Source of the DNA: Eulemur rufifrons
Lineage: Eukaryota; Chordata; Mammalia; Primates; Lemuridae
Direction: 5' to 3'
NCBI RefSeq assembly: GCF_041146395.1
Contig: NC_090989.1
Coordinates: 126,355,501-126,419,500, forward strand
Length of the DNA stretch: 64,000 nt
In this document: positions 12,480 through 26,245 of the stretch, one piece after another
Layout: each line of letters starts with the position of its first letter
Numbering within the stretch: the stretch's first letter is position 1
Position numbers and translations under genes: made by a program
The notes under the pieces: generated by a model
Database searches by the model: none
What the model was told of the DNA's origin: nothing
The model's input: only the letters and a program-made list of their open reading frames with translations

Positions 12480-14385
12480 TGATTTCTGCTCTATTTATTA
12501 TATATTTCTTTATTTTTCATGTGGGTTTTACAATTTTTTAAAAAGTGATCTAAATTGACTTTAACTTTTTTCCTTGTTTTAACGAGAACTCTTTTTGTAT
12601 TTTCTACTGGGGTCTCATCAGTATGAAGAAATACCACTGAGTTTTGTGACTCTCTTAAATCCTCTGATCTTCTCTGAATTTTTTAACACTTTTGTGGTTT
12701 ATTTCTAGTTTCTATATATAGCTGAATTAACTTGCTAAAAACAGAATTTTAAATTTCATTCTTCCTTATATTTCTATATCATTTTGTTTTCTTCTTGAAT
12801 ATCTTGTGCTAGTATTTGTATTTGGCTTATACTGTTACAGTATCTATGCTTTATTTTATTAAAGTAGTAATCTACTGTGCTTATTTTGCTTATTTTTTGT
12901 GAATAATTTTATTAAATATTTTAATGTAATATACTAACCTTACATTCCTAGAATAAATTCTACTTTTTCCATTTTGGACAATTTTTTTTTACCTATTACA
13001 TTTTGTTTGCTAAAATTTTGCCTAAAGTTTTGTTTCATTAATGAGATTACCTATCCCTGCAAGTTTGAGGCTCACACAAATTTACTTTGGAAAACTTGTT
13101 CCCTAAGGAAACATAACATTCTTTAAAAAATATTTTTGGAGGCAATTTAAGCAATATAAAGAGTTCTTTATTCATTAAAAGCTTAGCAGTGTCATAATAT
13201 CTAAATTTTCCTATTTATACATCAAGAATTAATAACATTTTCTATTTCTTGTTGCATATGTTTTTTATTACATGTTTGTGAGAACTCACACAAACATGAT
13301 TATTAAATCAGTTAGCCATACATTTAGAGCTAAGAACAATAATCTTTAACACAATAGAATCCATGCTACATTATTTATCATTTCCCTGATTTCATTAATT
13401 TGTAATTCCTTTTCATTGGGTCAATAGTTTAGCAGTTTTGTCCATTTTGTCAAAATGCAAACTATTGTTGGTTTATTTCCATTGTCTTTTCTTTATTTTT
13501 AAAATTTCTGTTATATTTTTATTTTTCTACTTTTTTTTGGTATATTATATTATTCCATTTTAGAATTCTACAGAAGTAATTCGTGTTTCTATTTTCACTT
13601 CCTTATTAATATATATTTTAGAGAAATAAATTTCCTTTTTAGTACACTTCTGCTAACATCTCATTCTATTTAAAATTTTTTGTTACTATAGCTTTCCTCT
13701 ACATAAATTAAAATGGTATTTTAAATTTTTATTTCCATATGATTTGTTTCTGTGGAATTCTATTTTTCCCCTTTAAGTATAATTGTATTGTTATGTTGTG
13801 GTGTGAGAATATGATTACATAGACTTTATGCTATTGTTTCTTGCATTAACTCAAGTGCGTTTTTATGTCCCAGTATATGATTAATTTGTATAATTAGAAA
13901 GAATCTTTACAATCCCTTGCCCTATGGTTCCATACTTTACAAGTGTCTATTTTTCTACTTTATTTCTAATAATTTTCAGCTGTGTAGTTTTTCTTTTATT
14001 TGTCCACAGACTGTGCCACATATCTTTAGTAGTGAGATCTATAATTATATTTCTATGATTTTCTTCTTGTGCTTGCCCAGCTTCTCCTTATATACCTTGA
14101 TCAAGGACTGGGTTTAAGAATTTGAGACCCATGCAGTCGCACAGAGTCTTGCTCTCAGAACTTGGTTTCATGCTCTGCTGTTTCTGTCTTGAAATTCTTA
14201 ATTTCTGAACAAGAGACCCTGCATTTTCATTTTGCAAATAACCTTCACAAATTTGATAGCTGGTCCTGCTTGTTCCTTATATTCTGCAACTTTGCTGAAC
14301 TCATTTTTATCTCAGGCTGATTGAGGATAATTTGTTGGGTTTCCTAGATAAGTCATTCCATCATCTGAGATCCTCTTCCAGCCAG
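12480..14385 (-). mobile_element. Degraded LINE-1 ORF2 region (antisense)
   Basis: Long T-rich stretch that resembles the reverse strand of L1 ORF2. Cues are ACTAACCTTACATTCCTAGA with ATAAATTCTAC, the TTTATGTCCCAGTATATGAT segment, and CTGCAACTTTGCTGAACTCA near 14.3 kb. It is heavily decayed and broken by stops, and may be two or three fragments. The piece at about 14.13-14.27 kb may belong to another repeat that I cannot name. Confidence 0.55.
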
Positions 14386-14498
14386 GCAGCTTTGAGAAAG
14401 GCCTCTGGTTAGCTCTTCCCCTCTCCCCACCCCCAATGAAGTCAGCGCTACTTCTCTCCTCTTGTCTCCTTCACCTAATGTTCAGTGTTCCTTCATTA

Positions 14499-14846
14499 CA
14501 GTAGTCCTCCCTTACCCAAGGTTTCACTTTACCCAGTTCAGTTACCCTTTGTGAACTCTGGTCTGAAAATATTAAGTTGAACTTTTCAGAAATAAACAAT
14601 TCATAAGTTTTAAATTTCACGCCATTGTGAGAATTGTGATGAAATCTTACAGTGTCCTACTGTGTTCCTTTGTCCAGTGTATCCACACTGTGTACATCAC
14701 CCCCTTGTTAGTCACTTAGTAGCCTTCTCAGTGATCAGATCGAGAAAACATAGTACATATAGGGTTCCATACTATTAATACCTGCATTTTCAGGTATCCG
14801 CTAGGGGTGTTAGAACATACTCTCCAAAGATAACGGGGGACTACTG
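14499..14846. mobile_element. Tigger/MER2-type DNA transposon (MITE)
   Basis: Left terminus CAGTAGTCCTCCCTTACCCA and right terminus AACGGGGGACTACTG are inverted repeats of the pogo/Tigger type. Between them are ATATTAAGTTGAACTTTTCA, AATAAACAATTCATAAGTTT and TTAGTCACTTAGTAGCC, as in MER2/Tigger1. A TA precedes the left end; the right-flank TA has become TG. About 350 bp, non-autonomous. Confidence 0.85.
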
Positions 14847-15234
14847 TGCTTCCAGAGGAGCTTGAGGTCAGGTGCCCAATAGATGGGACACCTGGTCCCA
14901 CCAGGGCTTTTGCCTGGACCAGCAGAAGGAGGAAAAGTCATCTCTGCCCCTAACATCCCTCCCATAGCCCAAGAATCCTCATCTTCCCCAGCCTCTTAAC
15001 ACGTGGAGGACTGGGCTTGCTCCTGTGCAATTGGGATTTAAGGTTCATGACCTTTTCCTTCCATACTCCTCTCTGCCTTAGCCACAGACTCCCGTCATCC
15101 TGGAGGTTCAACACTCACTTTCCTTCAAACACAGCACTTCCCTTAAAGAGTGAAGGAGGTAGCTTAACTCTCTCAATGCATCCCTGGTCACATGGCAGAA
15201 CACACAGGAGCATCCTGGACTCCTTGAATTTGAG

Positions 15235-15423
15235 ACTGGCTCGTCTCTTAACTGTGGTTTCACCTTGCACAAGTCACCTCACCTATCTGAGCCTCCTTAG
15301 TCCACCCTTCTGTAAAATGGAAAAAATAACAGCTATTTATCAGAGTTTCTGTGAGGGCTAAGTAGGGTGAGGCATGATAAGCCCTTGAAATAGTGCCTGG
15401 TGCGTAATGAGTGCTCACTGATT
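15235..15423 (+). mobile_element. MIR SINE
   Basis: TTGCACAAGTCACCTCACC, a CTTCTGTAAAATGGAAAAAA segment and GTGCCTGGTGCGTAATGAGT are the MIR core and 3' landmarks. The 5' end is poor. Confidence 0.75.
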
Positions 15424-15726
15424 CTCCACCGAGGTGCATGGTTAGCCCTCAAGGCTATACCAAGATGGAAGCACTGTTTGAACACTCTGAGGTATTTTTT
15501 TTGTCTCTGTGCTGTGACCTCAGTAAGGGAAGCAGGGGATGGAGAGGGGTGGAGGGGTTTGTCAGGTGGAATTCTCTAAGCCTGTGTGCCTTCGGCAAAG
15601 GAATAGCTTATCAGGATGACTGCACTGGGTCCCAAGCTGCTGAAAATAATAGATATAGATGCATCCCCATAGCTAAACATGCCTTTTAGACTAGACTTTC
15701 AAAAGCATTTTGGCTTTCCCCCCTCA

Positions 15727-15830
15727 GTATTGCATAATGGTTAAGGTAATGGACTTTGGGAAAGTTATATCAGTTTGGTTGTGCCTCAGTGCCTCATCTG
15801 TAAAATGGGAATAAATATGTCCAACCTGCT
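15727..15830 (+). mobile_element. MIR SINE fragment
   Basis: ATTGCATAATGGTTAAGGTA with ATGGACTTTGGG, then TGCCTCATCTGTAAAATGGG. Head and core of a MIR with an internal deletion. Confidence 0.7.
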
Positions 15831-18308
15831 CCTCCTCCTGGTCTCACCAGGGCATTCCTCCTTCCCTCTCACTCACTAAGGGAGGCTGTTGGTTTAGAAG
15901 GAGATGAGCAGGCTTTGTTATCACTTACAGACCCTAGTACCGTTATCTTCACTCCTCTGCCCTCAAATTGACCTCCTCTTTTTGAGTAGAGCTGCTGCTG
16001 AAAGCTTAAACTACATTCACAGGAATCCCACCTCCACATCCTGGAAACAGAGTCTTGATGCAATAAGTACAAAAAAACTGGATCTCAAAGCAGGCCCATG
16101 CCAGGGTCCCTGTGTCCTTTGAAGGGCCAGTGTTCAGGCCTGGACAGAAATGTGAGGCCACTTCTCAGATGCCTTGCTCACCCACGACGCCTCCATGTCC
16201 CATCCTGAGGGTGGAATTACTGTACGTGGACCTGCCCAGGGAAATGAACCAGCGAGTATTTGGTTCCTGCTCCCTATTCCACCCGTGCCAGAAATAAGTG
16301 GGGCTCTCAAGCCAGCCACATAAGGAAATCCCTAACTCTTTCAATTGATACTTAGGAATAATCTTATTCCCAATCTGTGAGCTCCATTACTTGCTCACCT
16401 TTCTGGATTAGTGAATGGTTTTTCCCATGACATTCTCTGCTTGCTGAGCTAGTCCCTCTCTTTCAGGATGAGATCAAAATTTAGGTTCTGTACTCTCGAT
16501 ATTTTATGTTCCTTTCCCTTCACAATTATCAGTTTATATTTAAAAGGACTAAAAAGGTTTTATAACACGCTGTATGCTGAGAAGTGAGTAGGTGTGCGGA
16601 CAATCCCCATGCCAATATAATACACAGGAATCAGTTATCGATAGCACTACAAAGGGAATATAGTCTGTATGTTCCAACAAATATCCATATTCTATGATCA
16701 AACAGACATTTTATTACATTCAAAATGGAAATAAGAGGTTCACTGATTGGAGTTCTGGAATTTGGGGGTGTGGAAATTTTTATTGTGGAATATTTATTGT
16801 ACCCCAAACTCACCTTTAATGGGATCAGTGAGAAGGGAAATATGTTAAATATACATGAGGCTGATACTTCCTGTGTATGCCAGAGATATCTTGTGGGTCT
16901 AATTGGCATTTTGGGGAAGTTATTTGTGAGCTCAAGTGGCTATCTTTTTAATCAGCATTCATACTATTCTGTAAGGCTTACAAATGTTGGTCTGTATCCG
17001 CCCTGGGAGGCAGATTATAAGCAGATCATCATTTTTATCCCAGTGGGACCAAGGAGGAAAATGAAATCTTCAAGGTTTAAAGGGTTTGTCTTATGTCAAG
17101 CAGTGACCAAATGGCAAGGGTTCTGATCCACACTCCCAGCCAGGGCATCTTGGGTCTGGGCCTGAGTCACACAGCCAGGCTGCTTCCTGACATCCGAAAT
17201 TAGAATATTTGAATTTCCCTGTAAGAGTGAGAACAGTAGAGTGTTGGAATGAAATGTTTACACACCACTGCAGAGAAAAGAGCTTATGAAAAACTTAAGA
17301 TTTAAGCTGGGTGTTTAAAAAGAAAAGAGACAGAGTCGAGATGGTTGGGATCATTTTTATGGCTGAAATGTCAGTGTAGACTAATAAGGTCTTTGTAGAG
17401 AGACAAATGGATGAAACAACATATAGATGGTTCAACACACAAAGTGTTTATGGAGGCAAAAGGCTGAGTTTGACACTGGAGAATATGGTGATTTTAAAAA
17501 AACCCAAAACTTTATTTTGGTTACAACATAGAGTTAAAACCCCAAGCTACCCATTATCAGAATTGGAGACTGAGGGTGATTTAAAATTACTCCATGTACT
17601 CTAACCGCATTGACATTGTACTCTACCAGACGCTTTAATTGCACCTAACTGTTACAAATAGTTGAGAGTAGAGCATCAAAGAAATTACCATGTTAGGAAA
17701 AGGACCATTTTATAATTCACCTAGTGGAGAATCTACCCAGAGTAGAGAATGTCCTGGGATATTTGGCTCAGTGATAAAGAGAAACCAGGGAACCTAATTT
17801 AAAAGGTGGGAAAAACGGACCAATCACGGGAAACACTTGGACTCAGACTACAGGAATATATGATTAAAACGGTATTCGATTTCAAGACAGCAATGATAGG
17901 CAATTGAATACCCCGTTGAAAAATATGTGTGTTTGGAAGAGGGCTGAAATATTTTATTACATCACACCAAATAGTAATTCCACCAAAATAAAGAACAGAA
18001 AGAACTGAAAAAAAAAAAAAAATTCAATGTCTAATTTTATCTCAAAAAAAGATTTTAAAATCTGTGATCAAACGCCCAGAATCAGCAAGTCAAAGGGAGT
18101 CATTCATTAAGAGCTTTTGCCTTCAGGCTGGAACTGCTCACACCGTCCTGGTAGATAATTGTCTACCCTATTCTTAAGGTTCCTGTGAAAAGGAAATTCC
18201 AAGGCCTCATTGGGAATGCATATCAGTGCCTGATGGCAGAGCAAGGGAGATTTCCTTTCCGTGGAGCCTAAAATCCCTGTGGCCAGTTTGTCTACTTCTT
18301 CTTGTCCT

Positions 18309-18329
18309 CCCCCCCCCCCCCCCCCCCCC
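18309..18329. repeat. Homopolymer of 21 C
   Basis: Uninterrupted run of 21 C followed by GCCCCCG. The minus strand is a G run able to form G-quadruplexes. Runs this long are prone to polymerase slippage and assembly error. Confidence 0.95.
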
Positions 18330-19599
18330 GCCCCCGCTTGTCCCCGTGCAGTTCAAGATCCTCTATTTATATGATCATGTGATTTTAAAAAGCTCAGTTA
18401 AGGCTCCCTCCACATTGTGTGTTAACCAAGGTTTAGTAATGCAAGACACGTCCGTCTGCACAGGAACTGGTAACAAGGCGAGCAACTTGGATGTGTATTA
18501 GCTTGTGCTGTCCAACTTCCCCAAAATGACCTTCTGACCCCCCTTCAGAAAGCCAGCTCCAACACTTCCCTCAGGTCTTGCTGTCCTCCCAAACCCCTCT
18601 TAGGTGTTTCTCTTTCCTTGGGAAGATGTTGAGCCAGATTATCAAAACCACAATGTGGCTCTCAACCCTCCTCACTTGCCCCGAGAGACCCCCCTCTAAG
18701 GTTTTTTTGGGGGGGATTGAGGGGCAGTGTTCTGAGCCTTGTCCTGCCACCTTCTGGGTAGCAAGATTAACTTGTCTTTTCTCTCTCACGTGTAGGCTCC
18801 ATATGTCTCTGCCAGAAAGGACAAGGTGACATTTGGCTAATTTTTTGCTAATGTGCATAAGTGGGAGCCGTCTAGGGAAGCATCCTTTTGCCAGGTAATT
18901 TGTACATTTTAACAGCAGCCTTCTGGAGATTTTGTCCCCTTTTGTGTTGTGTATTGTTAATGGTGGGAATTTTGAACTAATTAAGAAAAGGAGTTGGGTA
19001 GTGTGCCAAGCTGAAGGGGTGATGTTTTTGGTCTGGTAAGGTTTGCTACATCCTACCTCTCAGAGCTAGACCAGAATTTTTACAAGCCCATGGCAGGGCT
19101 GGGACTGCTCCTTTAATTTATTATTTTTAACTACTTTTAAAATCGGAATTTTAATGCACACACAATGAAAAATAAACCTCTCTCCTACCCCAAACTCCCA
19201 GTCACCATCTCCCCACAGCATCAAATACAGTCCTTTTCACAAAGTACATAATACTTCACAAATGCTAGTTACACGAATGAATTTATTTGTATCATTTAAT
19301 AAGGAAAAATTAGAAGAAAAGTTACAAAGCACAGAATAAAACATATTCAACCTATCCCAAGAGGACTTATGTAATAAGATAGGGTTTTATAAACATATGA
19401 AAGACGAAGGTGGATCTTAAAACAGGCTTATTAATTAAAATCAACAAATTTATGAAGGATCTATCATATGTTAAGTCCAGGGCTGGTGCAGAGAGTTTGA
19501 AGACGAATTCTACATAGTGTCAAACTTGGATGAACTCATTTAGTATGGAGAAAAGATTTGTAAGTTATACTTTGCTGAACTCAAGCTCATATGGGGAAA

Positions 19600-20780
19600 A
19601 GACTGATAAATAAATAATTACAATGTATCTATTATAATGAGGGCCATTGTAGAGCTATGTACTAAGTGCTTTAAGAGCCTAGAAGAGTAATTAATTACAT
19701 TTTCTAGAGTCAGGAACATCTTATCAAAGAGGAAGCATTTGTGTTTTCTTAAAGGATGCCTCTAAGTTCTCCCAATGGAGAGAGGGAAGGGGAAATCTAC
19801 ACCTAGCAAACATCATAAACAAGCACACATAGGGTGAGAGTGCATGGCCTTTTTGGGGAACTAGGTCAGTGTGACTGGCATGTAGGGAGCATATCTAGGT
19901 AGGAGATGATGCTGGAAGGGAAGCTGTGGGCCTGTCATGATGGGCCTTTTGTGTCTCCTGAGGAGAATGACGTTTGTCTTAAAGTGGAACTGTTGGAGAC
20001 TTTTAGCTTGAGCAGTGATTCTCCCAGGACAATTCTGATGGTGCTTTGAGAAACAGATTGAAGCTGGGAATAGAGGCAGGCAGAGCTAGGAGGTTATTGC
20101 AGAAGTCCAAGCAAAGTGTTATGCCATAGTAAAGCAGGCCATGCTGGTGGGAATAGGGTAGAGAGATATTTCCAGGATGACTGGCAATGCCTTAATAGTT
20201 AACTGGAGCAGGAAGCACAGGGAGTTGAGGCTGATGCTGAGTTCTTCAGTTAGTCTACTGTGTGGGTAGAATGCCACTAAAAGAAGCGTGGAGTACAGGA
20301 AAACATATACAGAGTACAGATTCAATGAATTAAAACTAAGGCATGTTGAGTTTGAAATTCCTGTGGCACAATTAGGCCAAGAATCTCAGGAAGGGAAAAG
20401 AGAGTTTGAACAATATAAGGAGAGTTAGCAATATCAAATGTTTCACCAAAAAAGTAGCCATTGAGTGTGTTAATTAGGATGTCAACCATGCTCTTCGGGA
20501 GGGCGGTTTCAGTAGAAGCGGAATGGAAGCCAGTTATAATAGGCTGGTAAAGGAAAGAGCAGCGAGAATCTGAGAGAAAGGAATATTTTTTAAATAGAAA
20601 TTTTAGTGTGAGGGCAAGGAGGGTGAAAAGGTATAGCTTGAGAAGGAAAGTGTTGAAAAATTTTTAGGAAAGGATGTATAGAATATATTTAAGTGTGGAA
20701 GGAAAACAGCTAATGGAGAGAGCAATGGACCAAGAGGAGTAACTGTGCAAGGCAGGAGAGGTAGGAGGGCCACCCAGCTC
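19600..20780 (-). mobile_element. L2/CR1-clade LINE fragment (antisense)
   Basis: Reads as the reverse strand of L2 ORF2 and 3' region. Landmarks are the GGAGGTTATTGCAGAAGTCC motif near 20090, the GCATGTTGAGTTTGAAATTC with CTGTGGCACAATTAG near 20340, and the TTTCAGTAGAAGCGGAATGG region near 20505. The order matches the L2 consensus as I remember it. It is about 1.2 kb and inactive. Both ends are approximate. Confidence 0.65.
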
Positions 20781-23700
20781 TGCATGATTCACAAGGAGAG
20801 AGAAGCTTCCTGTGGGGTTGGTCTGCTCACCTCACCACTTGCCTCTCTAACTCAGGGACATACTTTTCCCTGGAATCTCACTAGTGGCCGCTGCAGCCAT
20901 CACTCTGGCTTGGAGGTGGGAGAAGGGGTTCCTCTTCCTTTCACAGACCCTTTTTATTCATGATGGTACAACTGAGAGGGGCTACTAATACCTAATCCCT
21001 AATCCCTCTTCACTAACAGCTTGCAGGACTTACACTATAAAGAGCAAATTTAAACTGGCCTATACAACGTCCTTATCCTTAGAGCCCACAGCCCCAGCCT
21101 TATGGGGTTTCTGATGCAGGCAACTTCTGCTCCTCTTGGCTCCTGGAGGCCCTATTCTTCTCCTCACTGCCTTGGAGCACTCATGAAGACATGAGACACC
21201 AGACCAGAAAGAAGGTGGTCTAACGCTGCCTTCCCAGCCCCTGACTCCTTCGTGTCCTTGTATGATTGACAATGGGACGTCCTTCTTCAGGGAAGACCAT
21301 CTTCTACGCACCAGAGGATAACACAATCCTTTGGTCCCCCAAAATCAATCACATCAGAAGATGCCAGTAATTGCATAAGACATACATAGATGGTTTCTGT
21401 TTTGAGGTTAGCCTTAGATAGCAGGGATGGGGGGGTGAGGTAAGGATAAGTGGAATGGAAGAAAAGTTAAATCAGTTTATTTCTTGGTGCATTTTATTGT
21501 CTGTGTAAAGCAGAACCCTAGGACAGCTTCTGAGATTGAGGGCTAATCGGTCAGTTGGGATTTGGAGAGTAATAGTTTGGAGAATGGAGATTTATGCCAA
21601 TTAGCAAAGGGTAAAATATTGCCTAACAGCACTCAAGGCCCCGCTGAAGACAGAAGCATACACGTGTAATATAGCCACCTATGAGATTTTTTTTTTCTCC
21701 AGCTGAGTGGCAGCCTGGGGGCATGCATGAAGAAAGCCATGATGGGATTAATGCAAAGCTGTGGATTGGCAAGGCGGGCAGGACAGAAAGACAAGAATGT
21801 AAAGGGTCTAGGATGCTGGTGAGAATGTGGTTGAAAGTCTTGGTCATGGGGCCCAGGATGAGTAGGGAAAGAGTATAAACAGGAGTGCTGATGGACTGAG
21901 AGGGTGGGATGGGGTAGAGAAAGTACAGGTGTTGCTAAGACTGGAAGGTGGTTTTGGGGGATGTAAGGGAATGGGACTGATGAACGGGCAGAGTTTCTGG
22001 CTAGACAATGAGTTTCTGAGTTTAAAATTTCACAGATGAAATATTTGTGGGGTTGGGATGTAGAAGTGAGTAGATGACGGGAAGTATGTTGGGAACAATA
22101 CATCACATATTGGGATGTGTGCAATGATGTGGTCATTAGATATTTGACTTGATAAACTCATGAAAATAAATCTGTCCTGGAAAACTAGATTGCGACCCAA
22201 AGAAATGCAAAATTTGGAAGGCATTTGCTGGGTCTTGCTTATCACGCAGTTTGGAGGTGGGACAGGAAAAAATAGGCCTCTCTGTAGACCTTATAAAGAA
22301 CAATTATGTGAAGACTTCATTTTGTGCATGTCCTTCTCTTGAAAACTGAACTAACAAAACAGCAAGTTATGTATTCCAGATTTCTGGCTTCTCTGGAAAA
22401 ATAAGATGATCCTGGCAGCACTGGGCCAATATTCCCTCATGGCACCAGTAAGGTTTCTCACCAGCTTACGTGAGTCCCCACCACTCCATAATGCCACCCC
22501 ATACCTGGCTCAGTTGTGTCAGTTGCTATTTATCAGTATGTTCACATGTCTTTCTTAGAGTTAAGAAGGAAGTGAGATATTTCTTGTATCAAGGCCCTAT
22601 CAAAATTAGAAAACCAGAGATGAATCAGGAAGAATATTACTCTGTATTTGATATGTAAAGTATATCACTGTTGAGAAACTATAAATTATAATGCTATTAT
22701 GAAACAAATCCCTCCAGTTTCACTCATTACATTACCTACCTGGCTCCTACAGGCATTTGACTTTGCAATAACTCCTGTAATAAAATAATGATAGAAATCC
22801 AAACAAATGCATGAGGGAGAATTTACAAAAGTAGCATAATAAGCAACAGTTATTTTTTTAGGGAAGCATATTAGTCTATCACATTGTTGCTTTTGCTGAT
22901 AGAATAATGTTATGAAATCCCTGGTAATTAATAGATTCCCTCAAATTGCTACCTAACTCAATAGCCACTGTGAAAATTTAATGAATCCACAAAGTAGTTC
23001 CTCAGAGGTTGAAAAGCACCAATGTGTTTCTCTGAGTGCCCAACTTCTTGGCAGTCATATACACTTGTAGAATATGGATCCAAGGAAAATGGGTGAAGGA
23101 TCTTTAGTGTCAGAGGAGAGGAAGAATAAGGAAATGAATCTTGCTACATTAGTGCTCAGGAAGAAAGGCAGTCACTACATATTTCTTGTTGTTGAGGATC
23201 ATGATAAAATAAACATAAGTTGAGCCACATAATAGATTATAATCAACACTTTGGATTGACTCAGGAAGCAAATGGGTAGCCACTGTGGACCTGTACGTTG
23301 ACATAATCTGCTATTTCCTTAAAACATTTTGGTCCACTTTCTGCTCTAGTTAGCTCTCACGTTAAGCATATGGAGATCAGCTGAATGTGAAGGCTCAGAG
23401 GTTGAACTGCACCTTTAGAGAAATACAGGAAATAAAATAAAATTGAGGTTTGGGGAGCGAAAATTGCCATAATAGATTGAAGGAGAAAATAATCTGAAGG
23501 CCAAGTGCTCAGTGAGTCAGAAAAATTTGGAGTCGTAATATTAGAGCCTGTGAACTGGAAACTAGATATGAATTCATAACCTTCAAGGGTATAAATGACG
23601 GCAAGAAATCAGTAAACAGTGTCAGTGTTATTTTGGGAGGCCGAAGGAAGGTTATTATGGACCAGGGAGCCTGAATAGCTCAAGTTCTAGGCATCAGATT

Positions 23701-25425
23701 AATGATGCAAACAAATAGAAGACAGTTTGGTGAAGGGTGACAAAGATTAAAAGCTAAGATGGATTGAAATATGAAGAAAGCTTAAAGAAGATAAAACTAT
23801 GAATTGCAGGCATGATATACTGAGATTTAAAGGTATCTGTTGACATCATAAGTTACTCATGGGAATCTAATCATTAGTATATAGATAAACAAGTTGGCAT
23901 AAGTACCATGGAGTTATCCACAGTGAACATTCTATTAATGTCTTGCCTATATTTTATTGTCCTGCTCTGAAAATTAGTCTGAAGAAGCCATTAAACATTT
24001 ACTGAGGAATGACTATGGTATTTTGGCTCTTTTTCTAACTCTAACTTCTATGAATTTCACAATGCCATGAAGACACTTCAGCAAGAATTTTGGCAAAATA
24101 TTTACAATTTCTTCAATAACGTTGCTCATGGAACAGGAAAAATGGAAAGCAATCACTTAGTAACTGCAGAGAGACAAGCAGGAAGGAGGAGAAACAATTG
24201 CTTACTACACTGTGATGAAAAAATCTGAGTTTAGCTTGTTAAAAAGCCTGTTGGGAGCCAAGAATTGCACATGTCAGAGGAACATGCTGCTTCCCATCGC
24301 CATATCTGAGATGTGGTACCTACAGTTTGGCTGTTTGCATGACGAAGTACTGCTGTAACATCAGCAGGCGTGACCAGTGGCTTGTGGGAGACAAACACTT
24401 ATGGGGATAAAAAGGAACCTGGCACAGGCCTTGGGCTTCTGGCATCATTAGTTACAGGTCTGCCAAGATGCTTTGGGAAACATTTTAATTTAAATGCCAA
24501 GTCTATTTCAAAGAAGCTCCCTGGTTTGACCTGTTGGGAGTCCAGAGTGAGATGGATAGGTGCTCATTTTGGAGGGTATTGGCGAATTAAATGGTGGTTC
24601 TATAAAAAGCATGCTGGGGGTTTAAACCTGAATATGTCCCTACTCACCTCAGGAAATTCATGGTAAGAGGTGCAGGACCCATGGCTGTCATAGCATTTTA
24701 CTAGTGATTGGTAAATTCAGAGAAGATTAGATCCTCACACAGAAAGGACAGAGATACCTCCGGGTGTTTATTCAAAATAATCAGAATTAGAGAACTTTAA
24801 GAATAAAGCCGCAGCATTCTTCTTTTCCTCCCTTAAAGCATACTTGCAGGCCATTATGACCATAAATTTGATAAGGCAAATTAAGAACCTGATTTGAATT
24901 ATGTGAATATATTTTTCTGCAAAACTATCACAAGACAGGAAAAAAAAAAAAACCCAACCCTGTTTTGAAACAAAATTAGGAAAAGGGGATGAGACTGAAT
25001 AAAGTATTAAAATATTGTTGTCCATTGATGTGAAAACATTTCTGTTAGTGTGGAGGCTCAGGTTGGCAAGAGATGTATAAAAGCTTGTCTGATAGGTTAC
25101 AAAAACATGAATCCAGAGGATTGGAAGAATTAAAACGCCCCCAAGAATAACATGAAAGTATTTGATGTTGCTTCAGGGGCAAGGGCAAGTATGTATATGT
25201 ATGTAAAGCCCATTTCCTCAGAGGCTACTTGGCAATTTGCTACAACACCAGCTAATGAAAGCAAGGTCTTTAAGTTCACTCCCTTGCGGGACTATCAGTT
25301 TCTCCTTCGTGCCCTGCGGGGAGTGCATTCCTGGAAAAGGAAGCCCAAGAGTTGGGGAAGAGCGGGGGTGCTAGGAAGAAGGGCAGGAGGCTGGAGCCCA
25401 GGGACCCCGGGATGGAGAGGTAGGT

Positions 25426-25459
25426 GGGGCCCAGATGGGTGGGGCCTCGGGGGCTTGGG
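25426..25459 (+). repeat. G-quadruplex motif upstream of the CpG island
   Basis: Five G runs of at least 3 within 34 bases: GGGG, GGG, GGGG, GGGGG, GGG, separated by 1-7 bases. It lies about 500 bp before the CpG island. Quadruplex formation is inference. Confidence 0.6.
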
Positions 25460-26083
25460 CACTGTCTGGCTCCAGGGATGGAGATCCTGGGGAGATATCT
25501 GTGCAGGGGAGTGACACGGTCAGCGTTGATTTTTAGGCTGGTCACTCTGCCTTAAGCGGGTGTGGGAAGAGCAGAGAGAGGAGGGACGGGCTGTAGCGAC
25601 GCAAGCAGGATCCTCTCCCAAAAGATGAGCCTGAGCTAGGCTGAGCCCCACAGCGGGCTGGGCTAGCTGGCATCCCTGGTGGCAGGATCAGGAAGGTCAT
25701 TGAAAGGGAGGTGATAAATCTCTGTGGGACGACTCTGGGGGCACGAAAGAGGCTCTGTCGATGTCCTCTGCCCCTCATAGCCCATCAGCCACCCCACCTC
25801 TCACCCCTGCCCCAGCATTCTTGCAACTAGTTGAATCATTTCACAGTTTAGGAGCCCGAGGGAACAGCATTGGTTTCAGTATGTGAAATGGGTCTGACCC
25901 ACTGGGGAAGCCCAGAGGGGAGCATCCGCATGGCCTTTTCCCCAGCTGGGAGGGAGGGGAACGAGTTCCGTGCGCTGGGAAGGGGGCAGGAGTGAGGCGC
26001 AGCGGCTGGGATCCCGAGCCCCGGGACCCTAGCTCGGGGCCGGGGGCCTGCGCCGTGGTTGCCCCTCGGGGCTCCGGGCGGTG

Positions 26084-26088
26084 ATTGG
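26084..26088 (-). promoter_or_regulatory. Inverted CCAAT box (ATTGG), possible NF-Y site
   Basis: ATTGG within GGTGATTGGCAG, near the 5' side of the CpG island and about 1.0 kb upstream of the PLCL2 ATG. Inverted CCAAT boxes are typical of TATA-less CpG promoters and usually lie 60-100 bp upstream of initiation. That would put a start near 26150-26190. This is inference from motif and position only. Confidence 0.4.
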
Positions 26089-26245
26089 CAGTTGCGGCAG
26101 CTCCGGGAAGCTGGGGGTATGTAGGGCCTGTGGCCCCCGCCCGCCGCCGTCCGCTCGGCAGCGAGATCCCCGCGGCCCCGCGATTCACCTCGGTGACTGC
26201 AGCCGCGACGGCAGCACCATCGAGCGGGAGCCCCGGCGGCTCACG

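Larger units (their letters stand above)
1..25959. other. Non-coding region upstream of PLCL2
   Basis: No exon, RNA gene or intact element is supported here apart from the repeats listed separately. Stretches where I recognise nothing are about 1.9-5.2, 5.7-7.35, 7.85-8.65, 8.9-10.6, 10.95-11.4, 12.2-12.45, 14.85-15.2, 15.85-18.3, 18.35-19.6 and 20.8-25.4 kb. They are AT-rich with scattered short frames that have no recognisable protein. It could contain distal enhancers or an upstream alternative PLCL2 exon, but nothing in the sequence alone shows this. Confidence 0.7.

Noticed and set aside
16725..17126. 133-codon + strand frame upstream of PLCL2
   Set aside because: No recognisable domain, no splice or promoter context, and its 3' part looks MIR-like.
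21633..22136. 167-codon minus-strand frame
   Set aside because: Ser/His/Pro-rich composition, no family recognised, no transcript signals; likely chance.
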